Below are positions 12,679-22,936 of a DNA stretch of 64,000 nt, piece after piece. Position 1 is the first letter of the stretch; each line of letters begins with the position of its first letter. Position numbers and translations under genes: made by a program. The stretch comes from Vibrio maritimus (GTDB taxonomy: Bacteria > Pseudomonadota > Gammaproteobacteria > Enterobacterales > Vibrionaceae): positions 1 to 64,000 of the forward strand of contig BBMT01000001.1 in assembly GCA_000755425.1 (NCBI GenBank), in the 5' to 3' direction. The notes beneath the pieces are model-generated. The model saw only the letters and a program-made list of their open reading frames with translations, made no database searches and had not been told where the DNA came from.

Positions 12679-14709
12679 TAGCAACGATCTCCATAGGTTG
12701 TGACTCCTGCTGTGAATCTTGATTATCCAAAGCGCCGAAATAGGCCACGCCCCCTTGATTTAGTACCAGTACTTTATCGGCGAGCTTAATCAACTCGGCG
12801 TCTTGGGTACTGAAAAGGATTGTCGAACGGCCGCGCTTTTCATTTAAAAAGTCGCTAAAAAGCTCAACGGAGTTTGGCGCCGAGTCTTGAAGCGGATTAT
12901 CTAGGAGGTAAAGCGGATAATGAGTAGCCAGTGCTTTTGCGGTAATGAGCATTCTTGCTTCAAACCGTGATAGTAAGTCGTACATACTGGCTGGCCATAA
13001 ATCGGCTAAGTTGCTATCGAGTCCATTCTCTAGTGAAGCTAACCACTCTTCACCTCCAGCTCGTTCGATAGCGGAGATGATTTGTTGATCTTCAATATCC
13101 TGTTTGTCAGAAAACCAGTCTCTGATGCTAGTGAGCAAAATCTGTGGATGAGCCGCTTGATAGAACAGCCAGTGTCGATAGAGATGCGGGGCATACTGGT
13201 TGAGGTTTATCCCGTTTATGTTGACCACACCATTTTGCACTGGTTGAAAACTGGCGATGGTGTCGATGAGGCTGGTCTTACCGCTATTTGAAGGCCCAGT
13301 GATGGCGACAATCTCTCCCGGTTCAATGACGGCAGAGACCCCACTAAGCGCCGGTTTCGCTTGTTTTGCATAGCGTAGCGTCACTTGGTCGAGCTCTATT
13401 TGTGGTGGCGACTGGTCAAGGGTGTGGTGATGATAGCGGTAGCTTTCCTCTGTATTCATGGTCAATGTGCGATTAATCTGCAGCTCGGTTTGTTTGAGCT
13501 GCTGGAGACGAAAGGCGTTGTTGGCCAGTGTTTGTGCAGGTCCGGTAATTCTTGAAATCAACATCATGGTCGCGATCAAACCACCGGCGGACATGACGTT
13601 GGCAAAGATAAGCTCAATCCCTAGACCAATCACGGAGATGGTCGATAAAATGCCGATCGCATAATAAATAGAGGTGTATTTGGCTTGATGCAAAGACTGT
13701 TTAAAGCTGTTGGTTGAAGCGAGATGATTGGCTTTGTCAAACTTGGTCAGCCATCCATCTATCATTTGGCTACTGCGCATAAACCGAGTTGTCCTGATAT
13801 CTCAGCGATCAACGTTTGACGGTTAGCACCCGCCACTGTGGATTGATTCGCTCTGACTGCAGAATGTTTGATTGAGCGCTTCGCCACCAGATAATACAAA
13901 CACAAAGCGACGATTGGCACCATAACTAGCCAGCCGCCCAGTGCGGCAATTGCCACTAAGAAGACTAGAACAAAGGGGATATCGAAAAGTGTGTTGCCGA
14001 GTGGGCCTGACAGCACACCTGCAACCCTCTGCGAGAAATTCAGCTGATTGACTTGGGTTTGTTGTGCGGTGTTTTTAGTGACTTGATAGCTTTCTGTGAG
14101 CAGTTTTTTTACCAGCGCGTCTGATATTTCGCGACTGATTCGATTCGCCACCGTGGCTAAAGTTTGGCTTCGTATTACTCGAAGCAACCAAAGCAAAGCA
14201 AACAAAAGTGTGGCGCCAACCGCGATACCAGACAACTCATGGGGCGCATCGCCACCAATCACATGGTCGTAGATGGACATGGTGATGAAAGGAATGGCCA
14301 GCGCGAATAAATTAGCTACCAAGCTTGCGAGTGCAACTTTGGGGATAATGTGTCGAAATGCGTCGAGGCGGCTGCCGAGCCAATTAGGATCCGGTTTATC
14401 TGGTGGAGTGTCTTCTAAAAGAACGATATAAGCGTTGAGGGTCTGGTCTTGCTCTATTGAATCATGTCTCTTGTAGGCCGTTAACCCGGAATCGGAAACG
14501 TGCACAGACACTTTGTAATCGTATTGGGTTAATGCCATATCTTGGCTAATGATTCGGTAGGGTACGTTAAGGCGGTCGAGCATGCTTAAGTAGTCTTGCA
14601 GATCCGCTAGACCATTTTCTTCTACCCATTGATTTGCAAACACATCAATGTTGCTGTTCACGTCTAAAAGTCTAAGTGATTTAAGTGCGGCGGTTTCAAA
14701 GTTATTCAT
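12671..14709 (-). CDS. T1SS ABC exporter subunit with N-terminal C39-like region; one apparent 1-base deletion
   Basis: Membrane ABC exporter fused to an ATPase, about 679 residues after repair. The N-terminal region of about 120 residues (MNNFETAALKSLRLLDVNS) resembles the peptidase-C39-like domain of RTX exporters, and I see no obvious catalytic Cys. Membrane segments follow (VALASLVANLFALAIPF, GATLLFALLWLL, FDIPFVLVFLVAIAALGGWL), then the nucleotide-binding domain. Walker A is intact (GPSNSGKTSL). Walker B reads YPLYLLDNP with no Glu after the Asp, and no LSGGQ-like signature is visible (the region reads YDLLSRFEARML). The break at 13781-13783 is repaired by one extra base (GQLGFMRSSQ). 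The start ATG overlaps the stop of the preceding ABC gene as ATGAATAA. It probably pairs with that subunit. Confidence 0.85.
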
Positions 14710-16324
14710 TTGATTCACCTCGCTCGCCTGCCATTCTCTCAGAAACACTGATGACGTCGCTCGTCAATTGCTTAAATAGTGGATTATGAGTAACCAAAGC
14801 AATGCTGCGTCCTGATCTAGCTTCACTTTCCAGAACGGCAGCTAATTTAGGCCAAGTATCAATGTCGAGATCGATTTCTGGTTTGTCGATAAACAGCAGC
14901 GGAGTCGGCTTTGCCAATTGGAAACAAAGATTAATCAAACGCATACTACTGTGACTGAGTGGGATCGTTGGCAATTGTGCTAGTTTAGTTTCAAGTCCAT
15001 CAGGGAGTTGAGTCAACACATCATACAAGCCTAGCTGTTTACTGTACGACAGAGCTTTCTCAGAAAGCTCCGGGTTGAAGCCACATAAGTTGTCCAAAAT
15101 GGAGCCTTGCAAAATAGAGCCTCGGGCACTGACATAAGAGGTTATCGATGCCATCGAATGTGGCTCCACCGTTAAGTCGTCAATCAACACCTTCCCGCCA
15201 GAAAGGGTATTAACTCCAGCCATCGCTGCCAGCGCTTGTCCCGACACTTCGTTATTGCTGTGTTCAATAAGGGCGATGCAACCAAAGGCCAACTCGTGGC
15301 TGATGAAATAAGCTTTTCCGTAGCGGTCGAACTCAATATCGCGATAGGAAATTTGGCGGAAAGACTCAAGGTTATCAGGTAGGCTCTCTTCTTTAGCTGA
15401 TAGGGTGAGTAGCTCGCGTACGCTCTGAATCGATGTTTGCATATTTGCGTAGCGAATATTGAGATTTGTCAGTGCGGTAAGCGGGGCAACCGCTCTTCCT
15501 GCCAGTATTGAACAGGCGGCTAAGCCACCGGTCGTCAATTCTCCAGACAAAACATGTGATGCACCAGCGATCACTAGAACCACTGAAGTTCCAAGTGATG
15601 CGAGGTAAATGCACTCTTGCGCAAACGCATTCTTTCTTTCGTCGTCTGCCGTAATGAGACGGTATCTTTGATTCAGCTTTTTGAATGTTGAGAAAGTACG
15701 ATATTCACTTGCCTGACGTTTGATGCCGAGTAAGTTTCGAGAGAGTTTGACTAAGAATCCTGCTCTTAAGTCGTCGAGCTCCGCGTGCTTTTGGCTACGC
15801 CGTTTTGCGCGTTTACCAGATAGCCACACAATTGAAAACGTCACCGCCCACACGGTAACTGGCACCAGAACCAGCGCTCCGCCTACATAGTAAATTAAGA
15901 ACAGGAACAGTAATGCAAAAGGAATATCTATGAGCCCGGATAGCAATCCGCCAGAGTAGATATCTTTGATTTTTGAAATTGATTCTAATCCATTTTGTAC
16001 GCCACCAACTTTTAACTGCTTGATCTCTGCGGTAGGCGCACTAGCGAGCACGCGAACCGCAGAGGCATAGCGCGCTTTTTCCATGTTGGCGGACTCTGCT
16101 GCCAAGATCCAGCTTCGAACATAACGCAGCAAAGCATCAAGTAATACTGCCAATGTAGCCCCTAAAAGAAGCAGTGTTGCTGTTCCATAGCTTTGATTGG
16201 GAATAATACGGTCATAGATTTGCAGAACCGTTAAGGGCACGGCAAGGGAAAGAATGTTGATCAATATTGAGGGTATTAGAACTTTTCTTATACCCGATAC
16301 GCCAGCCGAAAGTGTCGTCTCCAT
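14702..16324 (-). CDS. T1SS ABC exporter subunit with degenerate ATPase
   Basis: First gene of the exporter operon, 540 residues. It has membrane segments near the N-terminus (VLIPSILINILSLAVPLTVL, ATLLLLGATLAVLLDALL, IDIPFALLFLFLIYYVGGALV) and a C-terminal nucleotide-binding domain. Walker A is absent: the expected GxxGxGKS/T is replaced by EHSNNEVSGQAL. The signature reads LSHSSMR and Walker B is LLFIDKPEID with no catalytic Glu. It therefore probably does not hydrolyse ATP alone and acts as the non-catalytic half of a heterodimer with the neighbour, as in RtxB/RtxE-type pairs. I chose the ATG at 16324; a TTG six bases upstream is possible. There is no C39-like N-terminal domain. Confidence 0.83.
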   Translation of the reverse strand: METTLSAGVSGIRKVLIPSILINILSLAVPLTVLQIYDRIIPNQSYGTATLLLLGATLAVLLDALLRYVRSWILAAESANMEKARYASAVRVLASAPTAEIKQLKVGGVQNGLESISKIKDIYSGGLLSGLIDIPFALLFLFLIYYVGGALVLVPVTVWAVTFSIVWLSGKRAKRRSQKHAELDDLRAGFLVKLSRNLLGIKRQASEYRTFSTFKKLNQRYRLITADDERKNAFAQECIYLASLGTSVVLVIAGASHVLSGELTTGGLAACSILAGRAVAPLTALTNLNIRYANMQTSIQSVRELLTLSAKEESLPDNLESFRQISYRDIEFDRYGKAYFISHELAFGCIALIEHSNNEVSGQALAAMAGVNTLSGGKVLIDDLTVEPHSMASITSYVSARGSILQGSILDNLCGFNPELSEKALSYSKQLGLYDVLTQLPDGLETKLAQLPTIPLSHSSMRLINLCFQLAKPTPLLFIDKPEIDLDIDTWPKLAAVLESEARSGRSIALVTHNPLFKQLTSDVISVSERMAGERGESNE

Positions 16325-16547
16325 ACGCAACCCGCTTAAGATCCATATGAATTAAGATTCGGACAGAAATGGCCAACTTTCAAATAGTAACCAAGGAAAA
16401 GGTGGGTTTGCGATAAAGCACTGTTCAGATATGAGATTCGGCGATGCTATAACCATCGATAGAAGCCTCATTATGAGGATTATTTTTATTACTACCTCGG
16501 GAAAGATCCTATTTTTATTAAAGAGATATCCATAGACAGGGAATGAA

Positions 16548-19381
16548 ATGAAAATCTCCAACAGGTCGTTTCCAATTCATGTTCATATCGTCACTATTAT
16601 CATATTTGTTGTCGTACTTGCGACAGGCACTCAAGTCGTTTTGACGAATCAAGCGATGTCTGAGGTGATTTTTAAAGCCAATAGTAAGATATTTGAGCGG
16701 ATTGCAGAGCAAACCAAACATCAGCTAAACAGTCACTACGGCACGGCGTTTGCCGCGCTGGGCAGTTTCTCCAATAGCCATGGACTAAAGACATCAAAAG
16801 GCTCTGACAGGTTAAGAGTCGTGCCAGAAGTAGTGCACCTACTATCTCAGTTTGAACACGTACAAACCTACGTATTTGAGTTTGAAGACGGCGATAGTAT
16901 CGTGATTAAAAGAATAAACGACGCGCTTTCTCCAGATATCCCCATTGCTCACCCTGACTCACAATACCTTATCGTTCACCAAATAAGCGGGAAAAAACAG
17001 GCCTACACACTCGACAATAACCTTAACCTCGTTGAGAGAATTGAGTTGGATAGCGAACATTTCTATGCGAACTCTAGAACTTCAGCTGATGTCTCGCCAA
17101 ATACCAATACTATTTCAAAGCCGACCAAACTTGCGCACTCAACCAGCATGGGAATCGTTATATCTCGCACCAATGAGTTTGGGATGCGTGTTTCGGTGGA
17201 TGTATTGCTTAAAGATTTGCGAGATACCCTGCAAGATACACTAACCAATGACTCATCCATTAGAGTGTTATACAACGATGATGGCGCGGTTTATGCGTTT
17301 TCAAGCGGAGAGGGCAACCAGCAAGATAGCGGAGTTCTGCACATCTCTGAAATCAATCGAGACATCGTTCCTCATGCCATTGAACGTAAAAACGGTGGCG
17401 AGACATTAGGACGTTTTTCTTATCAAGGAGAAAACTGGTTTGGGCGAATCGTGACAATTCGGCCACTCGACAGTGAGCACATTCATCTACTGATGGCAGC
17501 CAAAGCATCGTCGATATTCGATGAAGGGGAGTTGATTAAGCGACAAACGTTTTATGCATCACTGCTGGTTTTTCTGATTATGTTGCCGTGTATCTACATA
17601 GTCTCAAGGCTGATCTCTAAGCCGATAGTAAGAGCAAGGGCGAAAGCGAAAGCCATTGAAAACTTCCAGTTTGACAATGCCCCACTGCCACATAGTTACA
17701 TTAAAGAGATACAGGAGCTTAATCATGCTCAAGTGTCGACACAGAGCACCATCTCTCGGTTTATTACTCTGACTGATGGCATTGCTCGCCAGCAAAACCT
17801 AGACACAATGCTTGAGCTGGTCTGCAGTAATACTGCTGCATCTGCTTCAGCTGATGGGGTATTGCTGTATCTGCTGGACGCCAAAGGTGATCAACTTATT
17901 CCTCATGTCGCTCAATTTAAGCCAGTCGAGGATGTTCATGCAGAGCCTATTTTGGTAAAGGACGTGACTCGATTTATTGAGCACATCTTTAACCTTAAAA
18001 AACCTCAGGCATTCCCTTTCAATGAGCTTACTCATTTGAGAGCCAACCAACCTATTAATGATAGCTGTGAGGTGATATACATTCCGCTTCAAAATCGGGA
18101 AGGGCTGGTGATTGGTTCGCTGGGTTTGATCTTTGAACAGGGAAGCGCGGATGAAGTGTATCGACAGCATGCCGATTACCTAAAAACTTTACTTGGTTAT
18201 GTGTCTGTTGCTATCGAAACTCAGCAAATGCTTGAGTCGCAGCGGGCGCTGTTAAATTCCTTCATTAAAGTGTTCGCAGGCTCTCTTGATAAAAAATCCC
18301 CATACACAGGAAACCACTGTCAGCGTGTGCCAATCTTAACGGAGTGGTTAACCCAAGCTGCACACGACTCGTCCTTGCCGCCTTTTAAGGGCTTCCATCT
18401 GAGTGAAAAAGAGTGGCAAGAGCTCAAAATGGCAGGTTGCTACATGACTGTGGCAAAATCACTACGCCAGAACATGTTGTCGATAAATCGACCAAGCTTG
18501 AGACTATTTACGATCGCATTCATGAAATCAGAACGCGTTTCGAGGTCATTAAACGTGATCGTGAAATTGAGCAGCTAAAGATGCACGGTGGAGAGCTTGG
18601 CGAACAAGCAATGCAAGAGCTGGAGAAGATTCATCAAGAGCTGGATGATGATTTCGAATTCATCGCATCGCTTAATCTTGGTAGCGAATTTGTCAGTGAT
18701 GAAGAGTTAGCGAGATTGGAGAGAATCGGCGCGATGCCCTGGACAAGAACGCTCAGTAAGCGATTAGGCATATCTTGGCTTGAAAAGCAGCGCTACCAAG
18801 GGCAAGAGCGGTTGCCAGCGCAAGAAACGCTGCTATCGGATAGGCCTGAGCACTTAATTCCTTGGGATTTCCCACAAAGCAATGACCCACGCTTTACAAT
18901 GAAACCCACAGAGTTCAAAGCGAACCAAGGGGAGCGATATAACCTCGCCACACGAAGGGGAACGTTAACGGAAGAAGAGCGCTTCATTATTAATGATCAC
19001 ATCATCCAAACGATTCAGATCCTTGAGTCTTTGCCATTTCCAGCACACATGCAAAATGTCGCCAAGATTGCGGGGGGGCACCATGAAAAGATGGATGGAA
19101 CCGGGTATCCAATGGGGCTAAAAGGGGATGAAATGCCATTGGCTGCGAGAGTCATGGCCATTGCTGATGTATTTGAGGCGCTTACCAGCGCCGATCGCCC
19201 ATACAAAAAGGCGAAGTCTCTGTCGGAGTCACTGCAAATCATGAGTTATATGGTGAAGGACAATCATTTGGACAAATCGCTTTTCGAGTTGTTTTTAACG
19301 TCAGGCGTGTATTTACGATTCGCGAAAGAGTACATGCTGGACGAGCAACTTGATGAGGTTGATATTACGCAACTGATCTAG
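16548..19381 (+). CDS. HD-GYP c-di-GMP phosphodiesterase with periplasmic sensor and GAF domain; one apparent 1-base deletion
   Basis: Predicted inner-membrane enzyme of about 944 residues after repair. Membrane segment at about 11-33, a long periplasmic sensor of dCACHE size to about 335, second membrane segment at about 335-355, GAF-like region at about 405-560 (ADGVLLYLLDAKGDQ), then the HD-GYP domain. Catalytic signatures are GNHCQRV, LLHDCGK and HHEKMDGTGYPMGL, the last carrying the GYP loop. The frame breaks at TT 18437-18438, inside the HD motif; one added T gives LKMAGLLHDCGK. About 160 residues separate HDCGK from HHEKMDGTGYP, roughly 100 more than usual, so an insertion sits inside the catalytic domain. 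It is divergent from the exporter operon, so a link to adhesin control through c-di-GMP is an inference from context. Confidence 0.87.
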
Positions 19382-19619
19382 GCTGTTTCTTAGATCTCTA
19401 GGCGTCAGACTTCGATTCTATAAGCACCTTAGCGTCTACGTGAAAGAGTTTGGATAAGCAATAGCTATCTTGTTCTACAAGTCAATAATTTAGGGTGCGC
19501 CGCATTCTTGGATTTCTGCAACGCGAGTGTCATCACAGGGTTTTGAGCAATTGATATGCTAGGTAGTTACACGCCCCGCAAACAACGCTCGTTCGCGTAT
19601 AAAGTAAGAAGGATTTGTC

Positions 19620-21509
19620 GTGAGTAAACCTAAATTACACTTTGATGTGCTTAACAGTGCAGATGACTCGCTCAAGCTCAATATTGTCCTAGAAAATAGC
19701 ACTGATACGGAACTGAAAGATTTTGTGCTGTGCTTTGATATGCCGCGCTTTATCGATAAACAAACCGTGGTCAATGGACACGTTACCTCGCAAGTTGGGT
19801 CGCACATTGAAATGACACCTCCGGCAAATACTGCGATAGGAAAAGGTGAGCGCTGGCTAACCACCATCGAAAGTCAAACTTGTGGTTTGTTCAATCTTTC
19901 TGAGCGCCCAAATCATCCCTATTTACGACTTGGAGAAACGATAGTCGATGTTGAAAGGGGGACACATAAGATGAGTCAACCTGAAGACTTAGATCTTCGA
20001 GTGTTGACGCTTCCCGCAGCGAGCTCAGGTGTTATTCCTCAGCCGCAGTCTATCGAGCCTGCCGAGGGTGAATTTCGACTAGCCAATCAAGTAACTTTCA
20101 ACGCTGAGTGGCCAGAAACCCGCAATGCCATTGATTGGCTTTCAAATCAGTTTCCCGAGGTTGCCTTTGCCAAAGCAGAAGGTGATGCGACGCTGTCGTT
20201 ATTGAAGGTAAGTGCAGAGCACATCATGCCTGAAGGCTATGAGTTGACGATTGGCGGTGAGTCTATACAGATCAAAGCGGCGACATCGGCAGGGTTCTTT
20301 TATGGCGTGGTAACGTTGGCGCAGCTGTTGGTTACAGGTCAAGGTGTCGTCGCCTCGGCTACTATTATCGACGCGCCTCAATACCATCACCGTGGGCAGT
20401 TTTTAGATTGTGCACGCTCATTTCATGGTATCGATACTGTGAAATCAGTCATAGACCAAATGGCGTGGCTTAAGCTCGATACCTTCCATTGGCATCTCAC
20501 CGATGACGAAGCATGGCGCATAGAAATCGACGCTTTTCCTGAACTCACGGATTTGGGTGCTTGGCGAGGCGAAGGAGAGCTTCAGCCTTCTCAATTTGGC
20601 TCCGGGCCTAAGCGATACGGCGGCTTTTTTACCAAGCAGCAGATTAAAGAGGTAGTTGAGTACGCCAAAGCACGAGAGATCGCTGTGATTCCAGAAATTG
20701 ATATTCCAGGTCATGCTCGTGCCCTGATTATGGCGTTACCGCATTTGCTGCGCGAAGCTGACGACAAGTCAGAGTATGTTTCCATTCAGCAGTACCAAGA
20801 CAATGTACTCAATCCAGGGTTGCCAGGCACCTATCAAGTGCTGGAAACCATATTGGATGAAGTATGCGAGCTGTTTCCATCTCAAGTCATTCACTTGGGT
20901 GGCGATGAAGTGCCGAAACGCGTATGGGAGAAATCTCCTGCGTGTATCGCCAAGGCTAAAGCAATGGGACTCGACGATGTACGCTTGCTAGAGGGGCATT
21001 TGATTTCCCACTTGGAGCAATATCTAGCCCAGAAAGGCCGTAAGATTGCCGTGTGGGAAGAGGCCAGCCATGGCAACAAGATCACCAGTAACGCAACAGT
21101 CTGTGCATGGTCAAACGGAGCTGAAGGGCAAAAAGCAGCGGCAGCGGGGTATCCTGTGATAATGTGTCCGGCTCAGGCCACCTATCTCGATATGGCATGG
21201 AACAAGGATGTTAATGAAACTGGGGTGCTGTGGGCTGGAGCCATTGATCTTAAAACGGCCTACGAATTTGACCCTGGCAGTATTGATAACAGTGAACAAG
21301 TGATTGGTACCCAAGCATTGGTGTGGACCGAGTTCGTTAAAGACAAAGCCACATTGGAGTACTTGTTGTACCCAAGGCTGTTCGCTGTTGCTGAGGTGGC
21401 ATGGACGGCCAGCGAGAACAAGTCTTGGCAAAGCTTTTTACCAAGGGTGGCTGCTCAGTTGGAATACCTTGATATGCGCAATATTAATTACAGGCGCATG
21501 TCATCTTAG
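19620..21509 (+). CDS. Beta-N-acetylhexosaminidase (GH20, ExoI-like)
   Basis: Glycoside hydrolase family 20 enzyme of 629 residues that releases GlcNAc from chitin oligosaccharides. The GH20 hallmark HLGGDEVPKRVW carries the Asp-Glu catalytic pair. Substrate-binding segments LDTFHWHLTDDEAWRIEI and IPEIDIPGHARALI, and the Trp-rich C-terminal TQALVWTEFV, also fit. There is no signal peptide, so like Vibrio furnissii ExoI it should act in the cytoplasm on imported chitobiose. The start is GTG at 19620 with AAGGA about six bases upstream. It stands alone between spacers and ends before a strong terminator. Confidence 0.92.
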   Translation: MSKPKLHFDVLNSADDSLKLNIVLENSTDTELKDFVLCFDMPRFIDKQTVVNGHVTSQVGSHIEMTPPANTAIGKGERWLTTIESQTCGLFNLSERPNHPYLRLGETIVDVERGTHKMSQPEDLDLRVLTLPAASSGVIPQPQSIEPAEGEFRLANQVTFNAEWPETRNAIDWLSNQFPEVAFAKAEGDATLSLLKVSAEHIMPEGYELTIGGESIQIKAATSAGFFYGVVTLAQLLVTGQGVVASATIIDAPQYHHRGQFLDCARSFHGIDTVKSVIDQMAWLKLDTFHWHLTDDEAWRIEIDAFPELTDLGAWRGEGELQPSQFGSGPKRYGGFFTKQQIKEVVEYAKAREIAVIPEIDIPGHARALIMALPHLLREADDKSEYVSIQQYQDNVLNPGLPGTYQVLETILDEVCELFPSQVIHLGGDEVPKRVWEKSPACIAKAKAMGLDDVRLLEGHLISHLEQYLAQKGRKIAVWEEASHGNKITSNATVCAWSNGAEGQKAAAAGYPVIMCPAQATYLDMAWNKDVNETGVLWAGAIDLKTAYEFDPGSIDNSEQVIGTQALVWTEFVKDKATLEYLLYPRLFAVAEVAWTASENKSWQSFLPRVAAQLEYLDMRNINYRRMSS

Positions 21510-21553
21510 TTTTTTATGTAGATAGTTTTTTATGTAGATAGTTTTTATGTAGA
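21509..21553. repeat. Three tandem 16-bp units after the hexosaminidase gene
   Basis: Unit GTTTTTTATGTAGATA occurs at 21509 and 21525, followed by a shorter copy at 21541 with five T instead of six. It starts within the hexosaminidase stop region and looks like local slippage duplication. Confidence 0.85.
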
Positions 21554-21560
21554 AACGATA

Positions 21561-21593
21561 AAAAAACCGCCCTTGATAGGGCGGCTTTTATTT
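21561..21593. terminator. Bidirectional rho-independent terminator
   Basis: CCGCCC pairs with GGGCGG around TTGATA (21567-21584), preceded by an A run and followed by CTTTTATTT. It serves the hexosaminidase gene and the opposing small zinc-ribbon gene. Confidence 0.88.
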
Positions 21594-21608
21594 GAATCAA
21601 AGTTTGAG

Positions 21609-21761
21609 CTATAGCTCGAGACCCTGGCACTTCTCACACACTTGCTCTACTTGAGCTTCGTCTTTGTGCTCTATACTGTCGACTTCGAATGCGTCGTGTG
21701 GTGTTACTGAGTTGCAACGCGGGCAGTAATCGTTAACCAAATAAAACTGTAAATCGTCCAT
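21609..21761 (-). CDS. Small CxxC-CxxC zinc-ribbon-like protein
   Basis: Predicted 50-residue protein with two Cys pairs, CPRC and CEKC, spaced as in a small zinc ribbon. I chose the ATG at 21761 (MDDLQFYLVNDYC) because GGAGG lies seven to eight bases upstream; a longer reading from 21803 lacks such a site. It lies near the zinc-regulated ribosomal protein genes, but there are about 95 bases between them and no Zur-like site directly in front. Function is unknown; it may bind a metal or nucleic acid. Confidence 0.65.
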   Translation of the reverse strand: MDDLQFYLVNDYCPRCNSVTPHDAFEVDSIEHKDEAQVEQVCEKCQGLEL

Positions 21762-21855
21762 AGTGCCTCCTTGCCGGTATTTACCATTCAAGTCTAATGT
21801 CATTTGGTTGCAGTTCTCAAGCTGGTGTTAACAAACTCTTTACATATGTCACGAT

Positions 21856-21999
21856 TTAACGTTTTTTACCGGCCTTACCCTGAACTGCTTTAAATCTAGG
21901 GTTCGATTTACAAATAACGTAAATGCGGCCACGACGCTTGACGATTTGACAATCTGAGTGACGTTTCTTGGCACTTTTAAGTGAGCTGAGGACTTTCAT
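21856..21999 (-). CDS. rpmJ: 50S ribosomal protein L36, zinc-free paralogue
   Basis: Basic 47-residue protein beginning [14 protein letters not shown] with the L36 core [16 protein letters not shown]. The four-ligand zinc site of classical L36 is incomplete: Cys is visible only in SDCQIV and YVICKS. This marks the C-minus paralogue, which replaces zinc-binding L36 during zinc starvation. The ATG at 21999 is two bases from the end of the L31 gene, so the two are cotranscribed from the promoter with the Zur-like palindrome upstream of L31. Confidence 0.93.
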   Translation of the reverse strand: MKVLSSLKSAKKRHSDCQIVKRRGRIYVICKSNPRFKAVQGKAGKKR

Positions 22000-22001
22000 G
22001 A

Positions 22002-22265
22002 TTAGCTCTCCGATTTCGTCTTGAGGTTACCGAAGCGGCGGTTAAAGTTAGCAACACGACCTTCTTTATGCAGCACACGCTGTTTACCGGTGTAGAACGG
22101 GTGTGACTCTGAAGAGACTTCAATGGTCATATAGGGGTAGGTTTTACCGTCTTTCCATTCGATAGTGCGATCAGTTTCTAGTGTTGAGCCTACAATAAAA
22201 TACTTGTCGACACTTGTGTCGTGGAAAACAACCTTGCGGTAATTAGGGTGAATATTTGGTTTCAT
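22002..22265 (-). CDS. rpmE2: 50S ribosomal protein L31 type B (zinc-independent)
   Basis: L31 paralogue of 87 residues beginning [18 protein letters not shown], with the family pattern [13 protein letters not shown] and FNRRFG. It has no Cys at all, the sign of the type B form used when zinc is scarce. It replaces zinc-containing L31 and so frees zinc. It precedes L36 in a two-gene unit. A perfect 12-bp palindrome of Zur type lies 17 bases upstream of the start. Confidence 0.95.
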   Translation of the reverse strand: MKPNIHPNYRKVVFHDTSVDKYFIVGSTLETDRTIEWKDGKTYPYMTIEVSSESHPFYTGKQRVLHKEGRVANFNRRFGNLKTKSES

Positions 22266-22281
22266 GATTATCTCTTTTGTT

Positions 22282-22293
22282 ATGTTATAACAT
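22282..22293. promoter_or_regulatory. Zur-like operator
   Basis: The perfect palindrome ATGTTATAACAT lies upstream of rpmE2 and matches the core of gammaproteobacterial Zur boxes. Position and target genes (L31B and L36B) are as expected for zinc repression. Confidence 0.8.
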
Positions 22294-22377
22294 TTGCAAA
22301 TGATAATTGTTATCGAGTGTGAGATCCAGACATTTTTAATTGTCTCAAATAGCCGTAGGTATAATAGGGTTGAAATT

Positions 22378-22400
22378 CAAATGATAATCAATATCATTTG
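22378..22400. promoter_or_regulatory. Fur-like palindrome
   Basis: CAAATGATA, then ATCAA, then TATCATTTG: perfect 9-bp inverted arms around a 5-bp centre, similar to the Fur consensus GATAATGATAATCATTATC. It lies 30 bases upstream of the ATG at 22431. A weaker related stretch, AAATGATAATTGTTATC, sits near 22297-22313. Confidence 0.68.
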
Positions 22401-22430
22401 AATGGTGGGGATTTTGATGGTGAGGATGTA

Positions 22431-22874
22431 ATGGATACAGCGAAGTGGGAGCAACATACCTTGTTGGCCGATGAGGCGAATCAGCAAGGTGAACTAATGA
22501 CGGCAGTGACGCATTATCAGGCGGCGCTTTCTGAATCTAAGCAGATGGACGTGACGATCAGCGATTCAGATGAATTCGAAGATCTACTGGCAATCAAAGT
22601 GATGTCTTGCCACAACCTTGCTGACTTCTGGCGCGCTCAAGGTGACAGCGACTACGAGCTCAAGTATCTACAGTTGGCGTCTGAAGAGATAATGACGTTG
22701 ATTCCCCAATGTCATCAAGTCCATTGTGATCGATTTATCTCTTCGCTTGGTTGCTGCAAATCGGCTTTGGTAAGCTTCTTAAAACGACACCCTAATCCGC
22801 AAGTCGCAAAACATGTCGAAAGCTTGCAAGCGATCAGTGATTGCGAGATCATTGCTCGATTTAAGCTTCAATGA
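22431..22874 (+). CDS. DUF2753-like TPR-type protein
   Basis: Predicted 147-residue soluble helical protein beginning MDTAKWEQHTLLADEANQQG. It has TPR-like spacing (ALSESKQ, AIKVMSCHNLADFWRAQGDSDYELKYLQLASEEI) and two adjacent Cys (LGCCKSALV). It resembles a small Vibrio family of unknown function that I recall as DUF2753. The start at 22431 is chosen for the upstream GTGAGGATGTA; an earlier in-frame TTG falls within the Fur-like palindrome. Iron-dependent expression is inferred from that palindrome. Confidence 0.6.
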   Translation: MDTAKWEQHTLLADEANQQGELMTAVTHYQAALSESKQMDVTISDSDEFEDLLAIKVMSCHNLADFWRAQGDSDYELKYLQLASEEIMTLIPQCHQVHCDRFISSLGCCKSALVSFLKRHPNPQVAKHVESLQAISDCEIIARFKLQ

Positions 22875-22936
22875 CCACACTACTTGGTCGGTGGTCACTA
22901 GAGAATACCGAGCGCCGTTGTTAGCGTACATCACTG

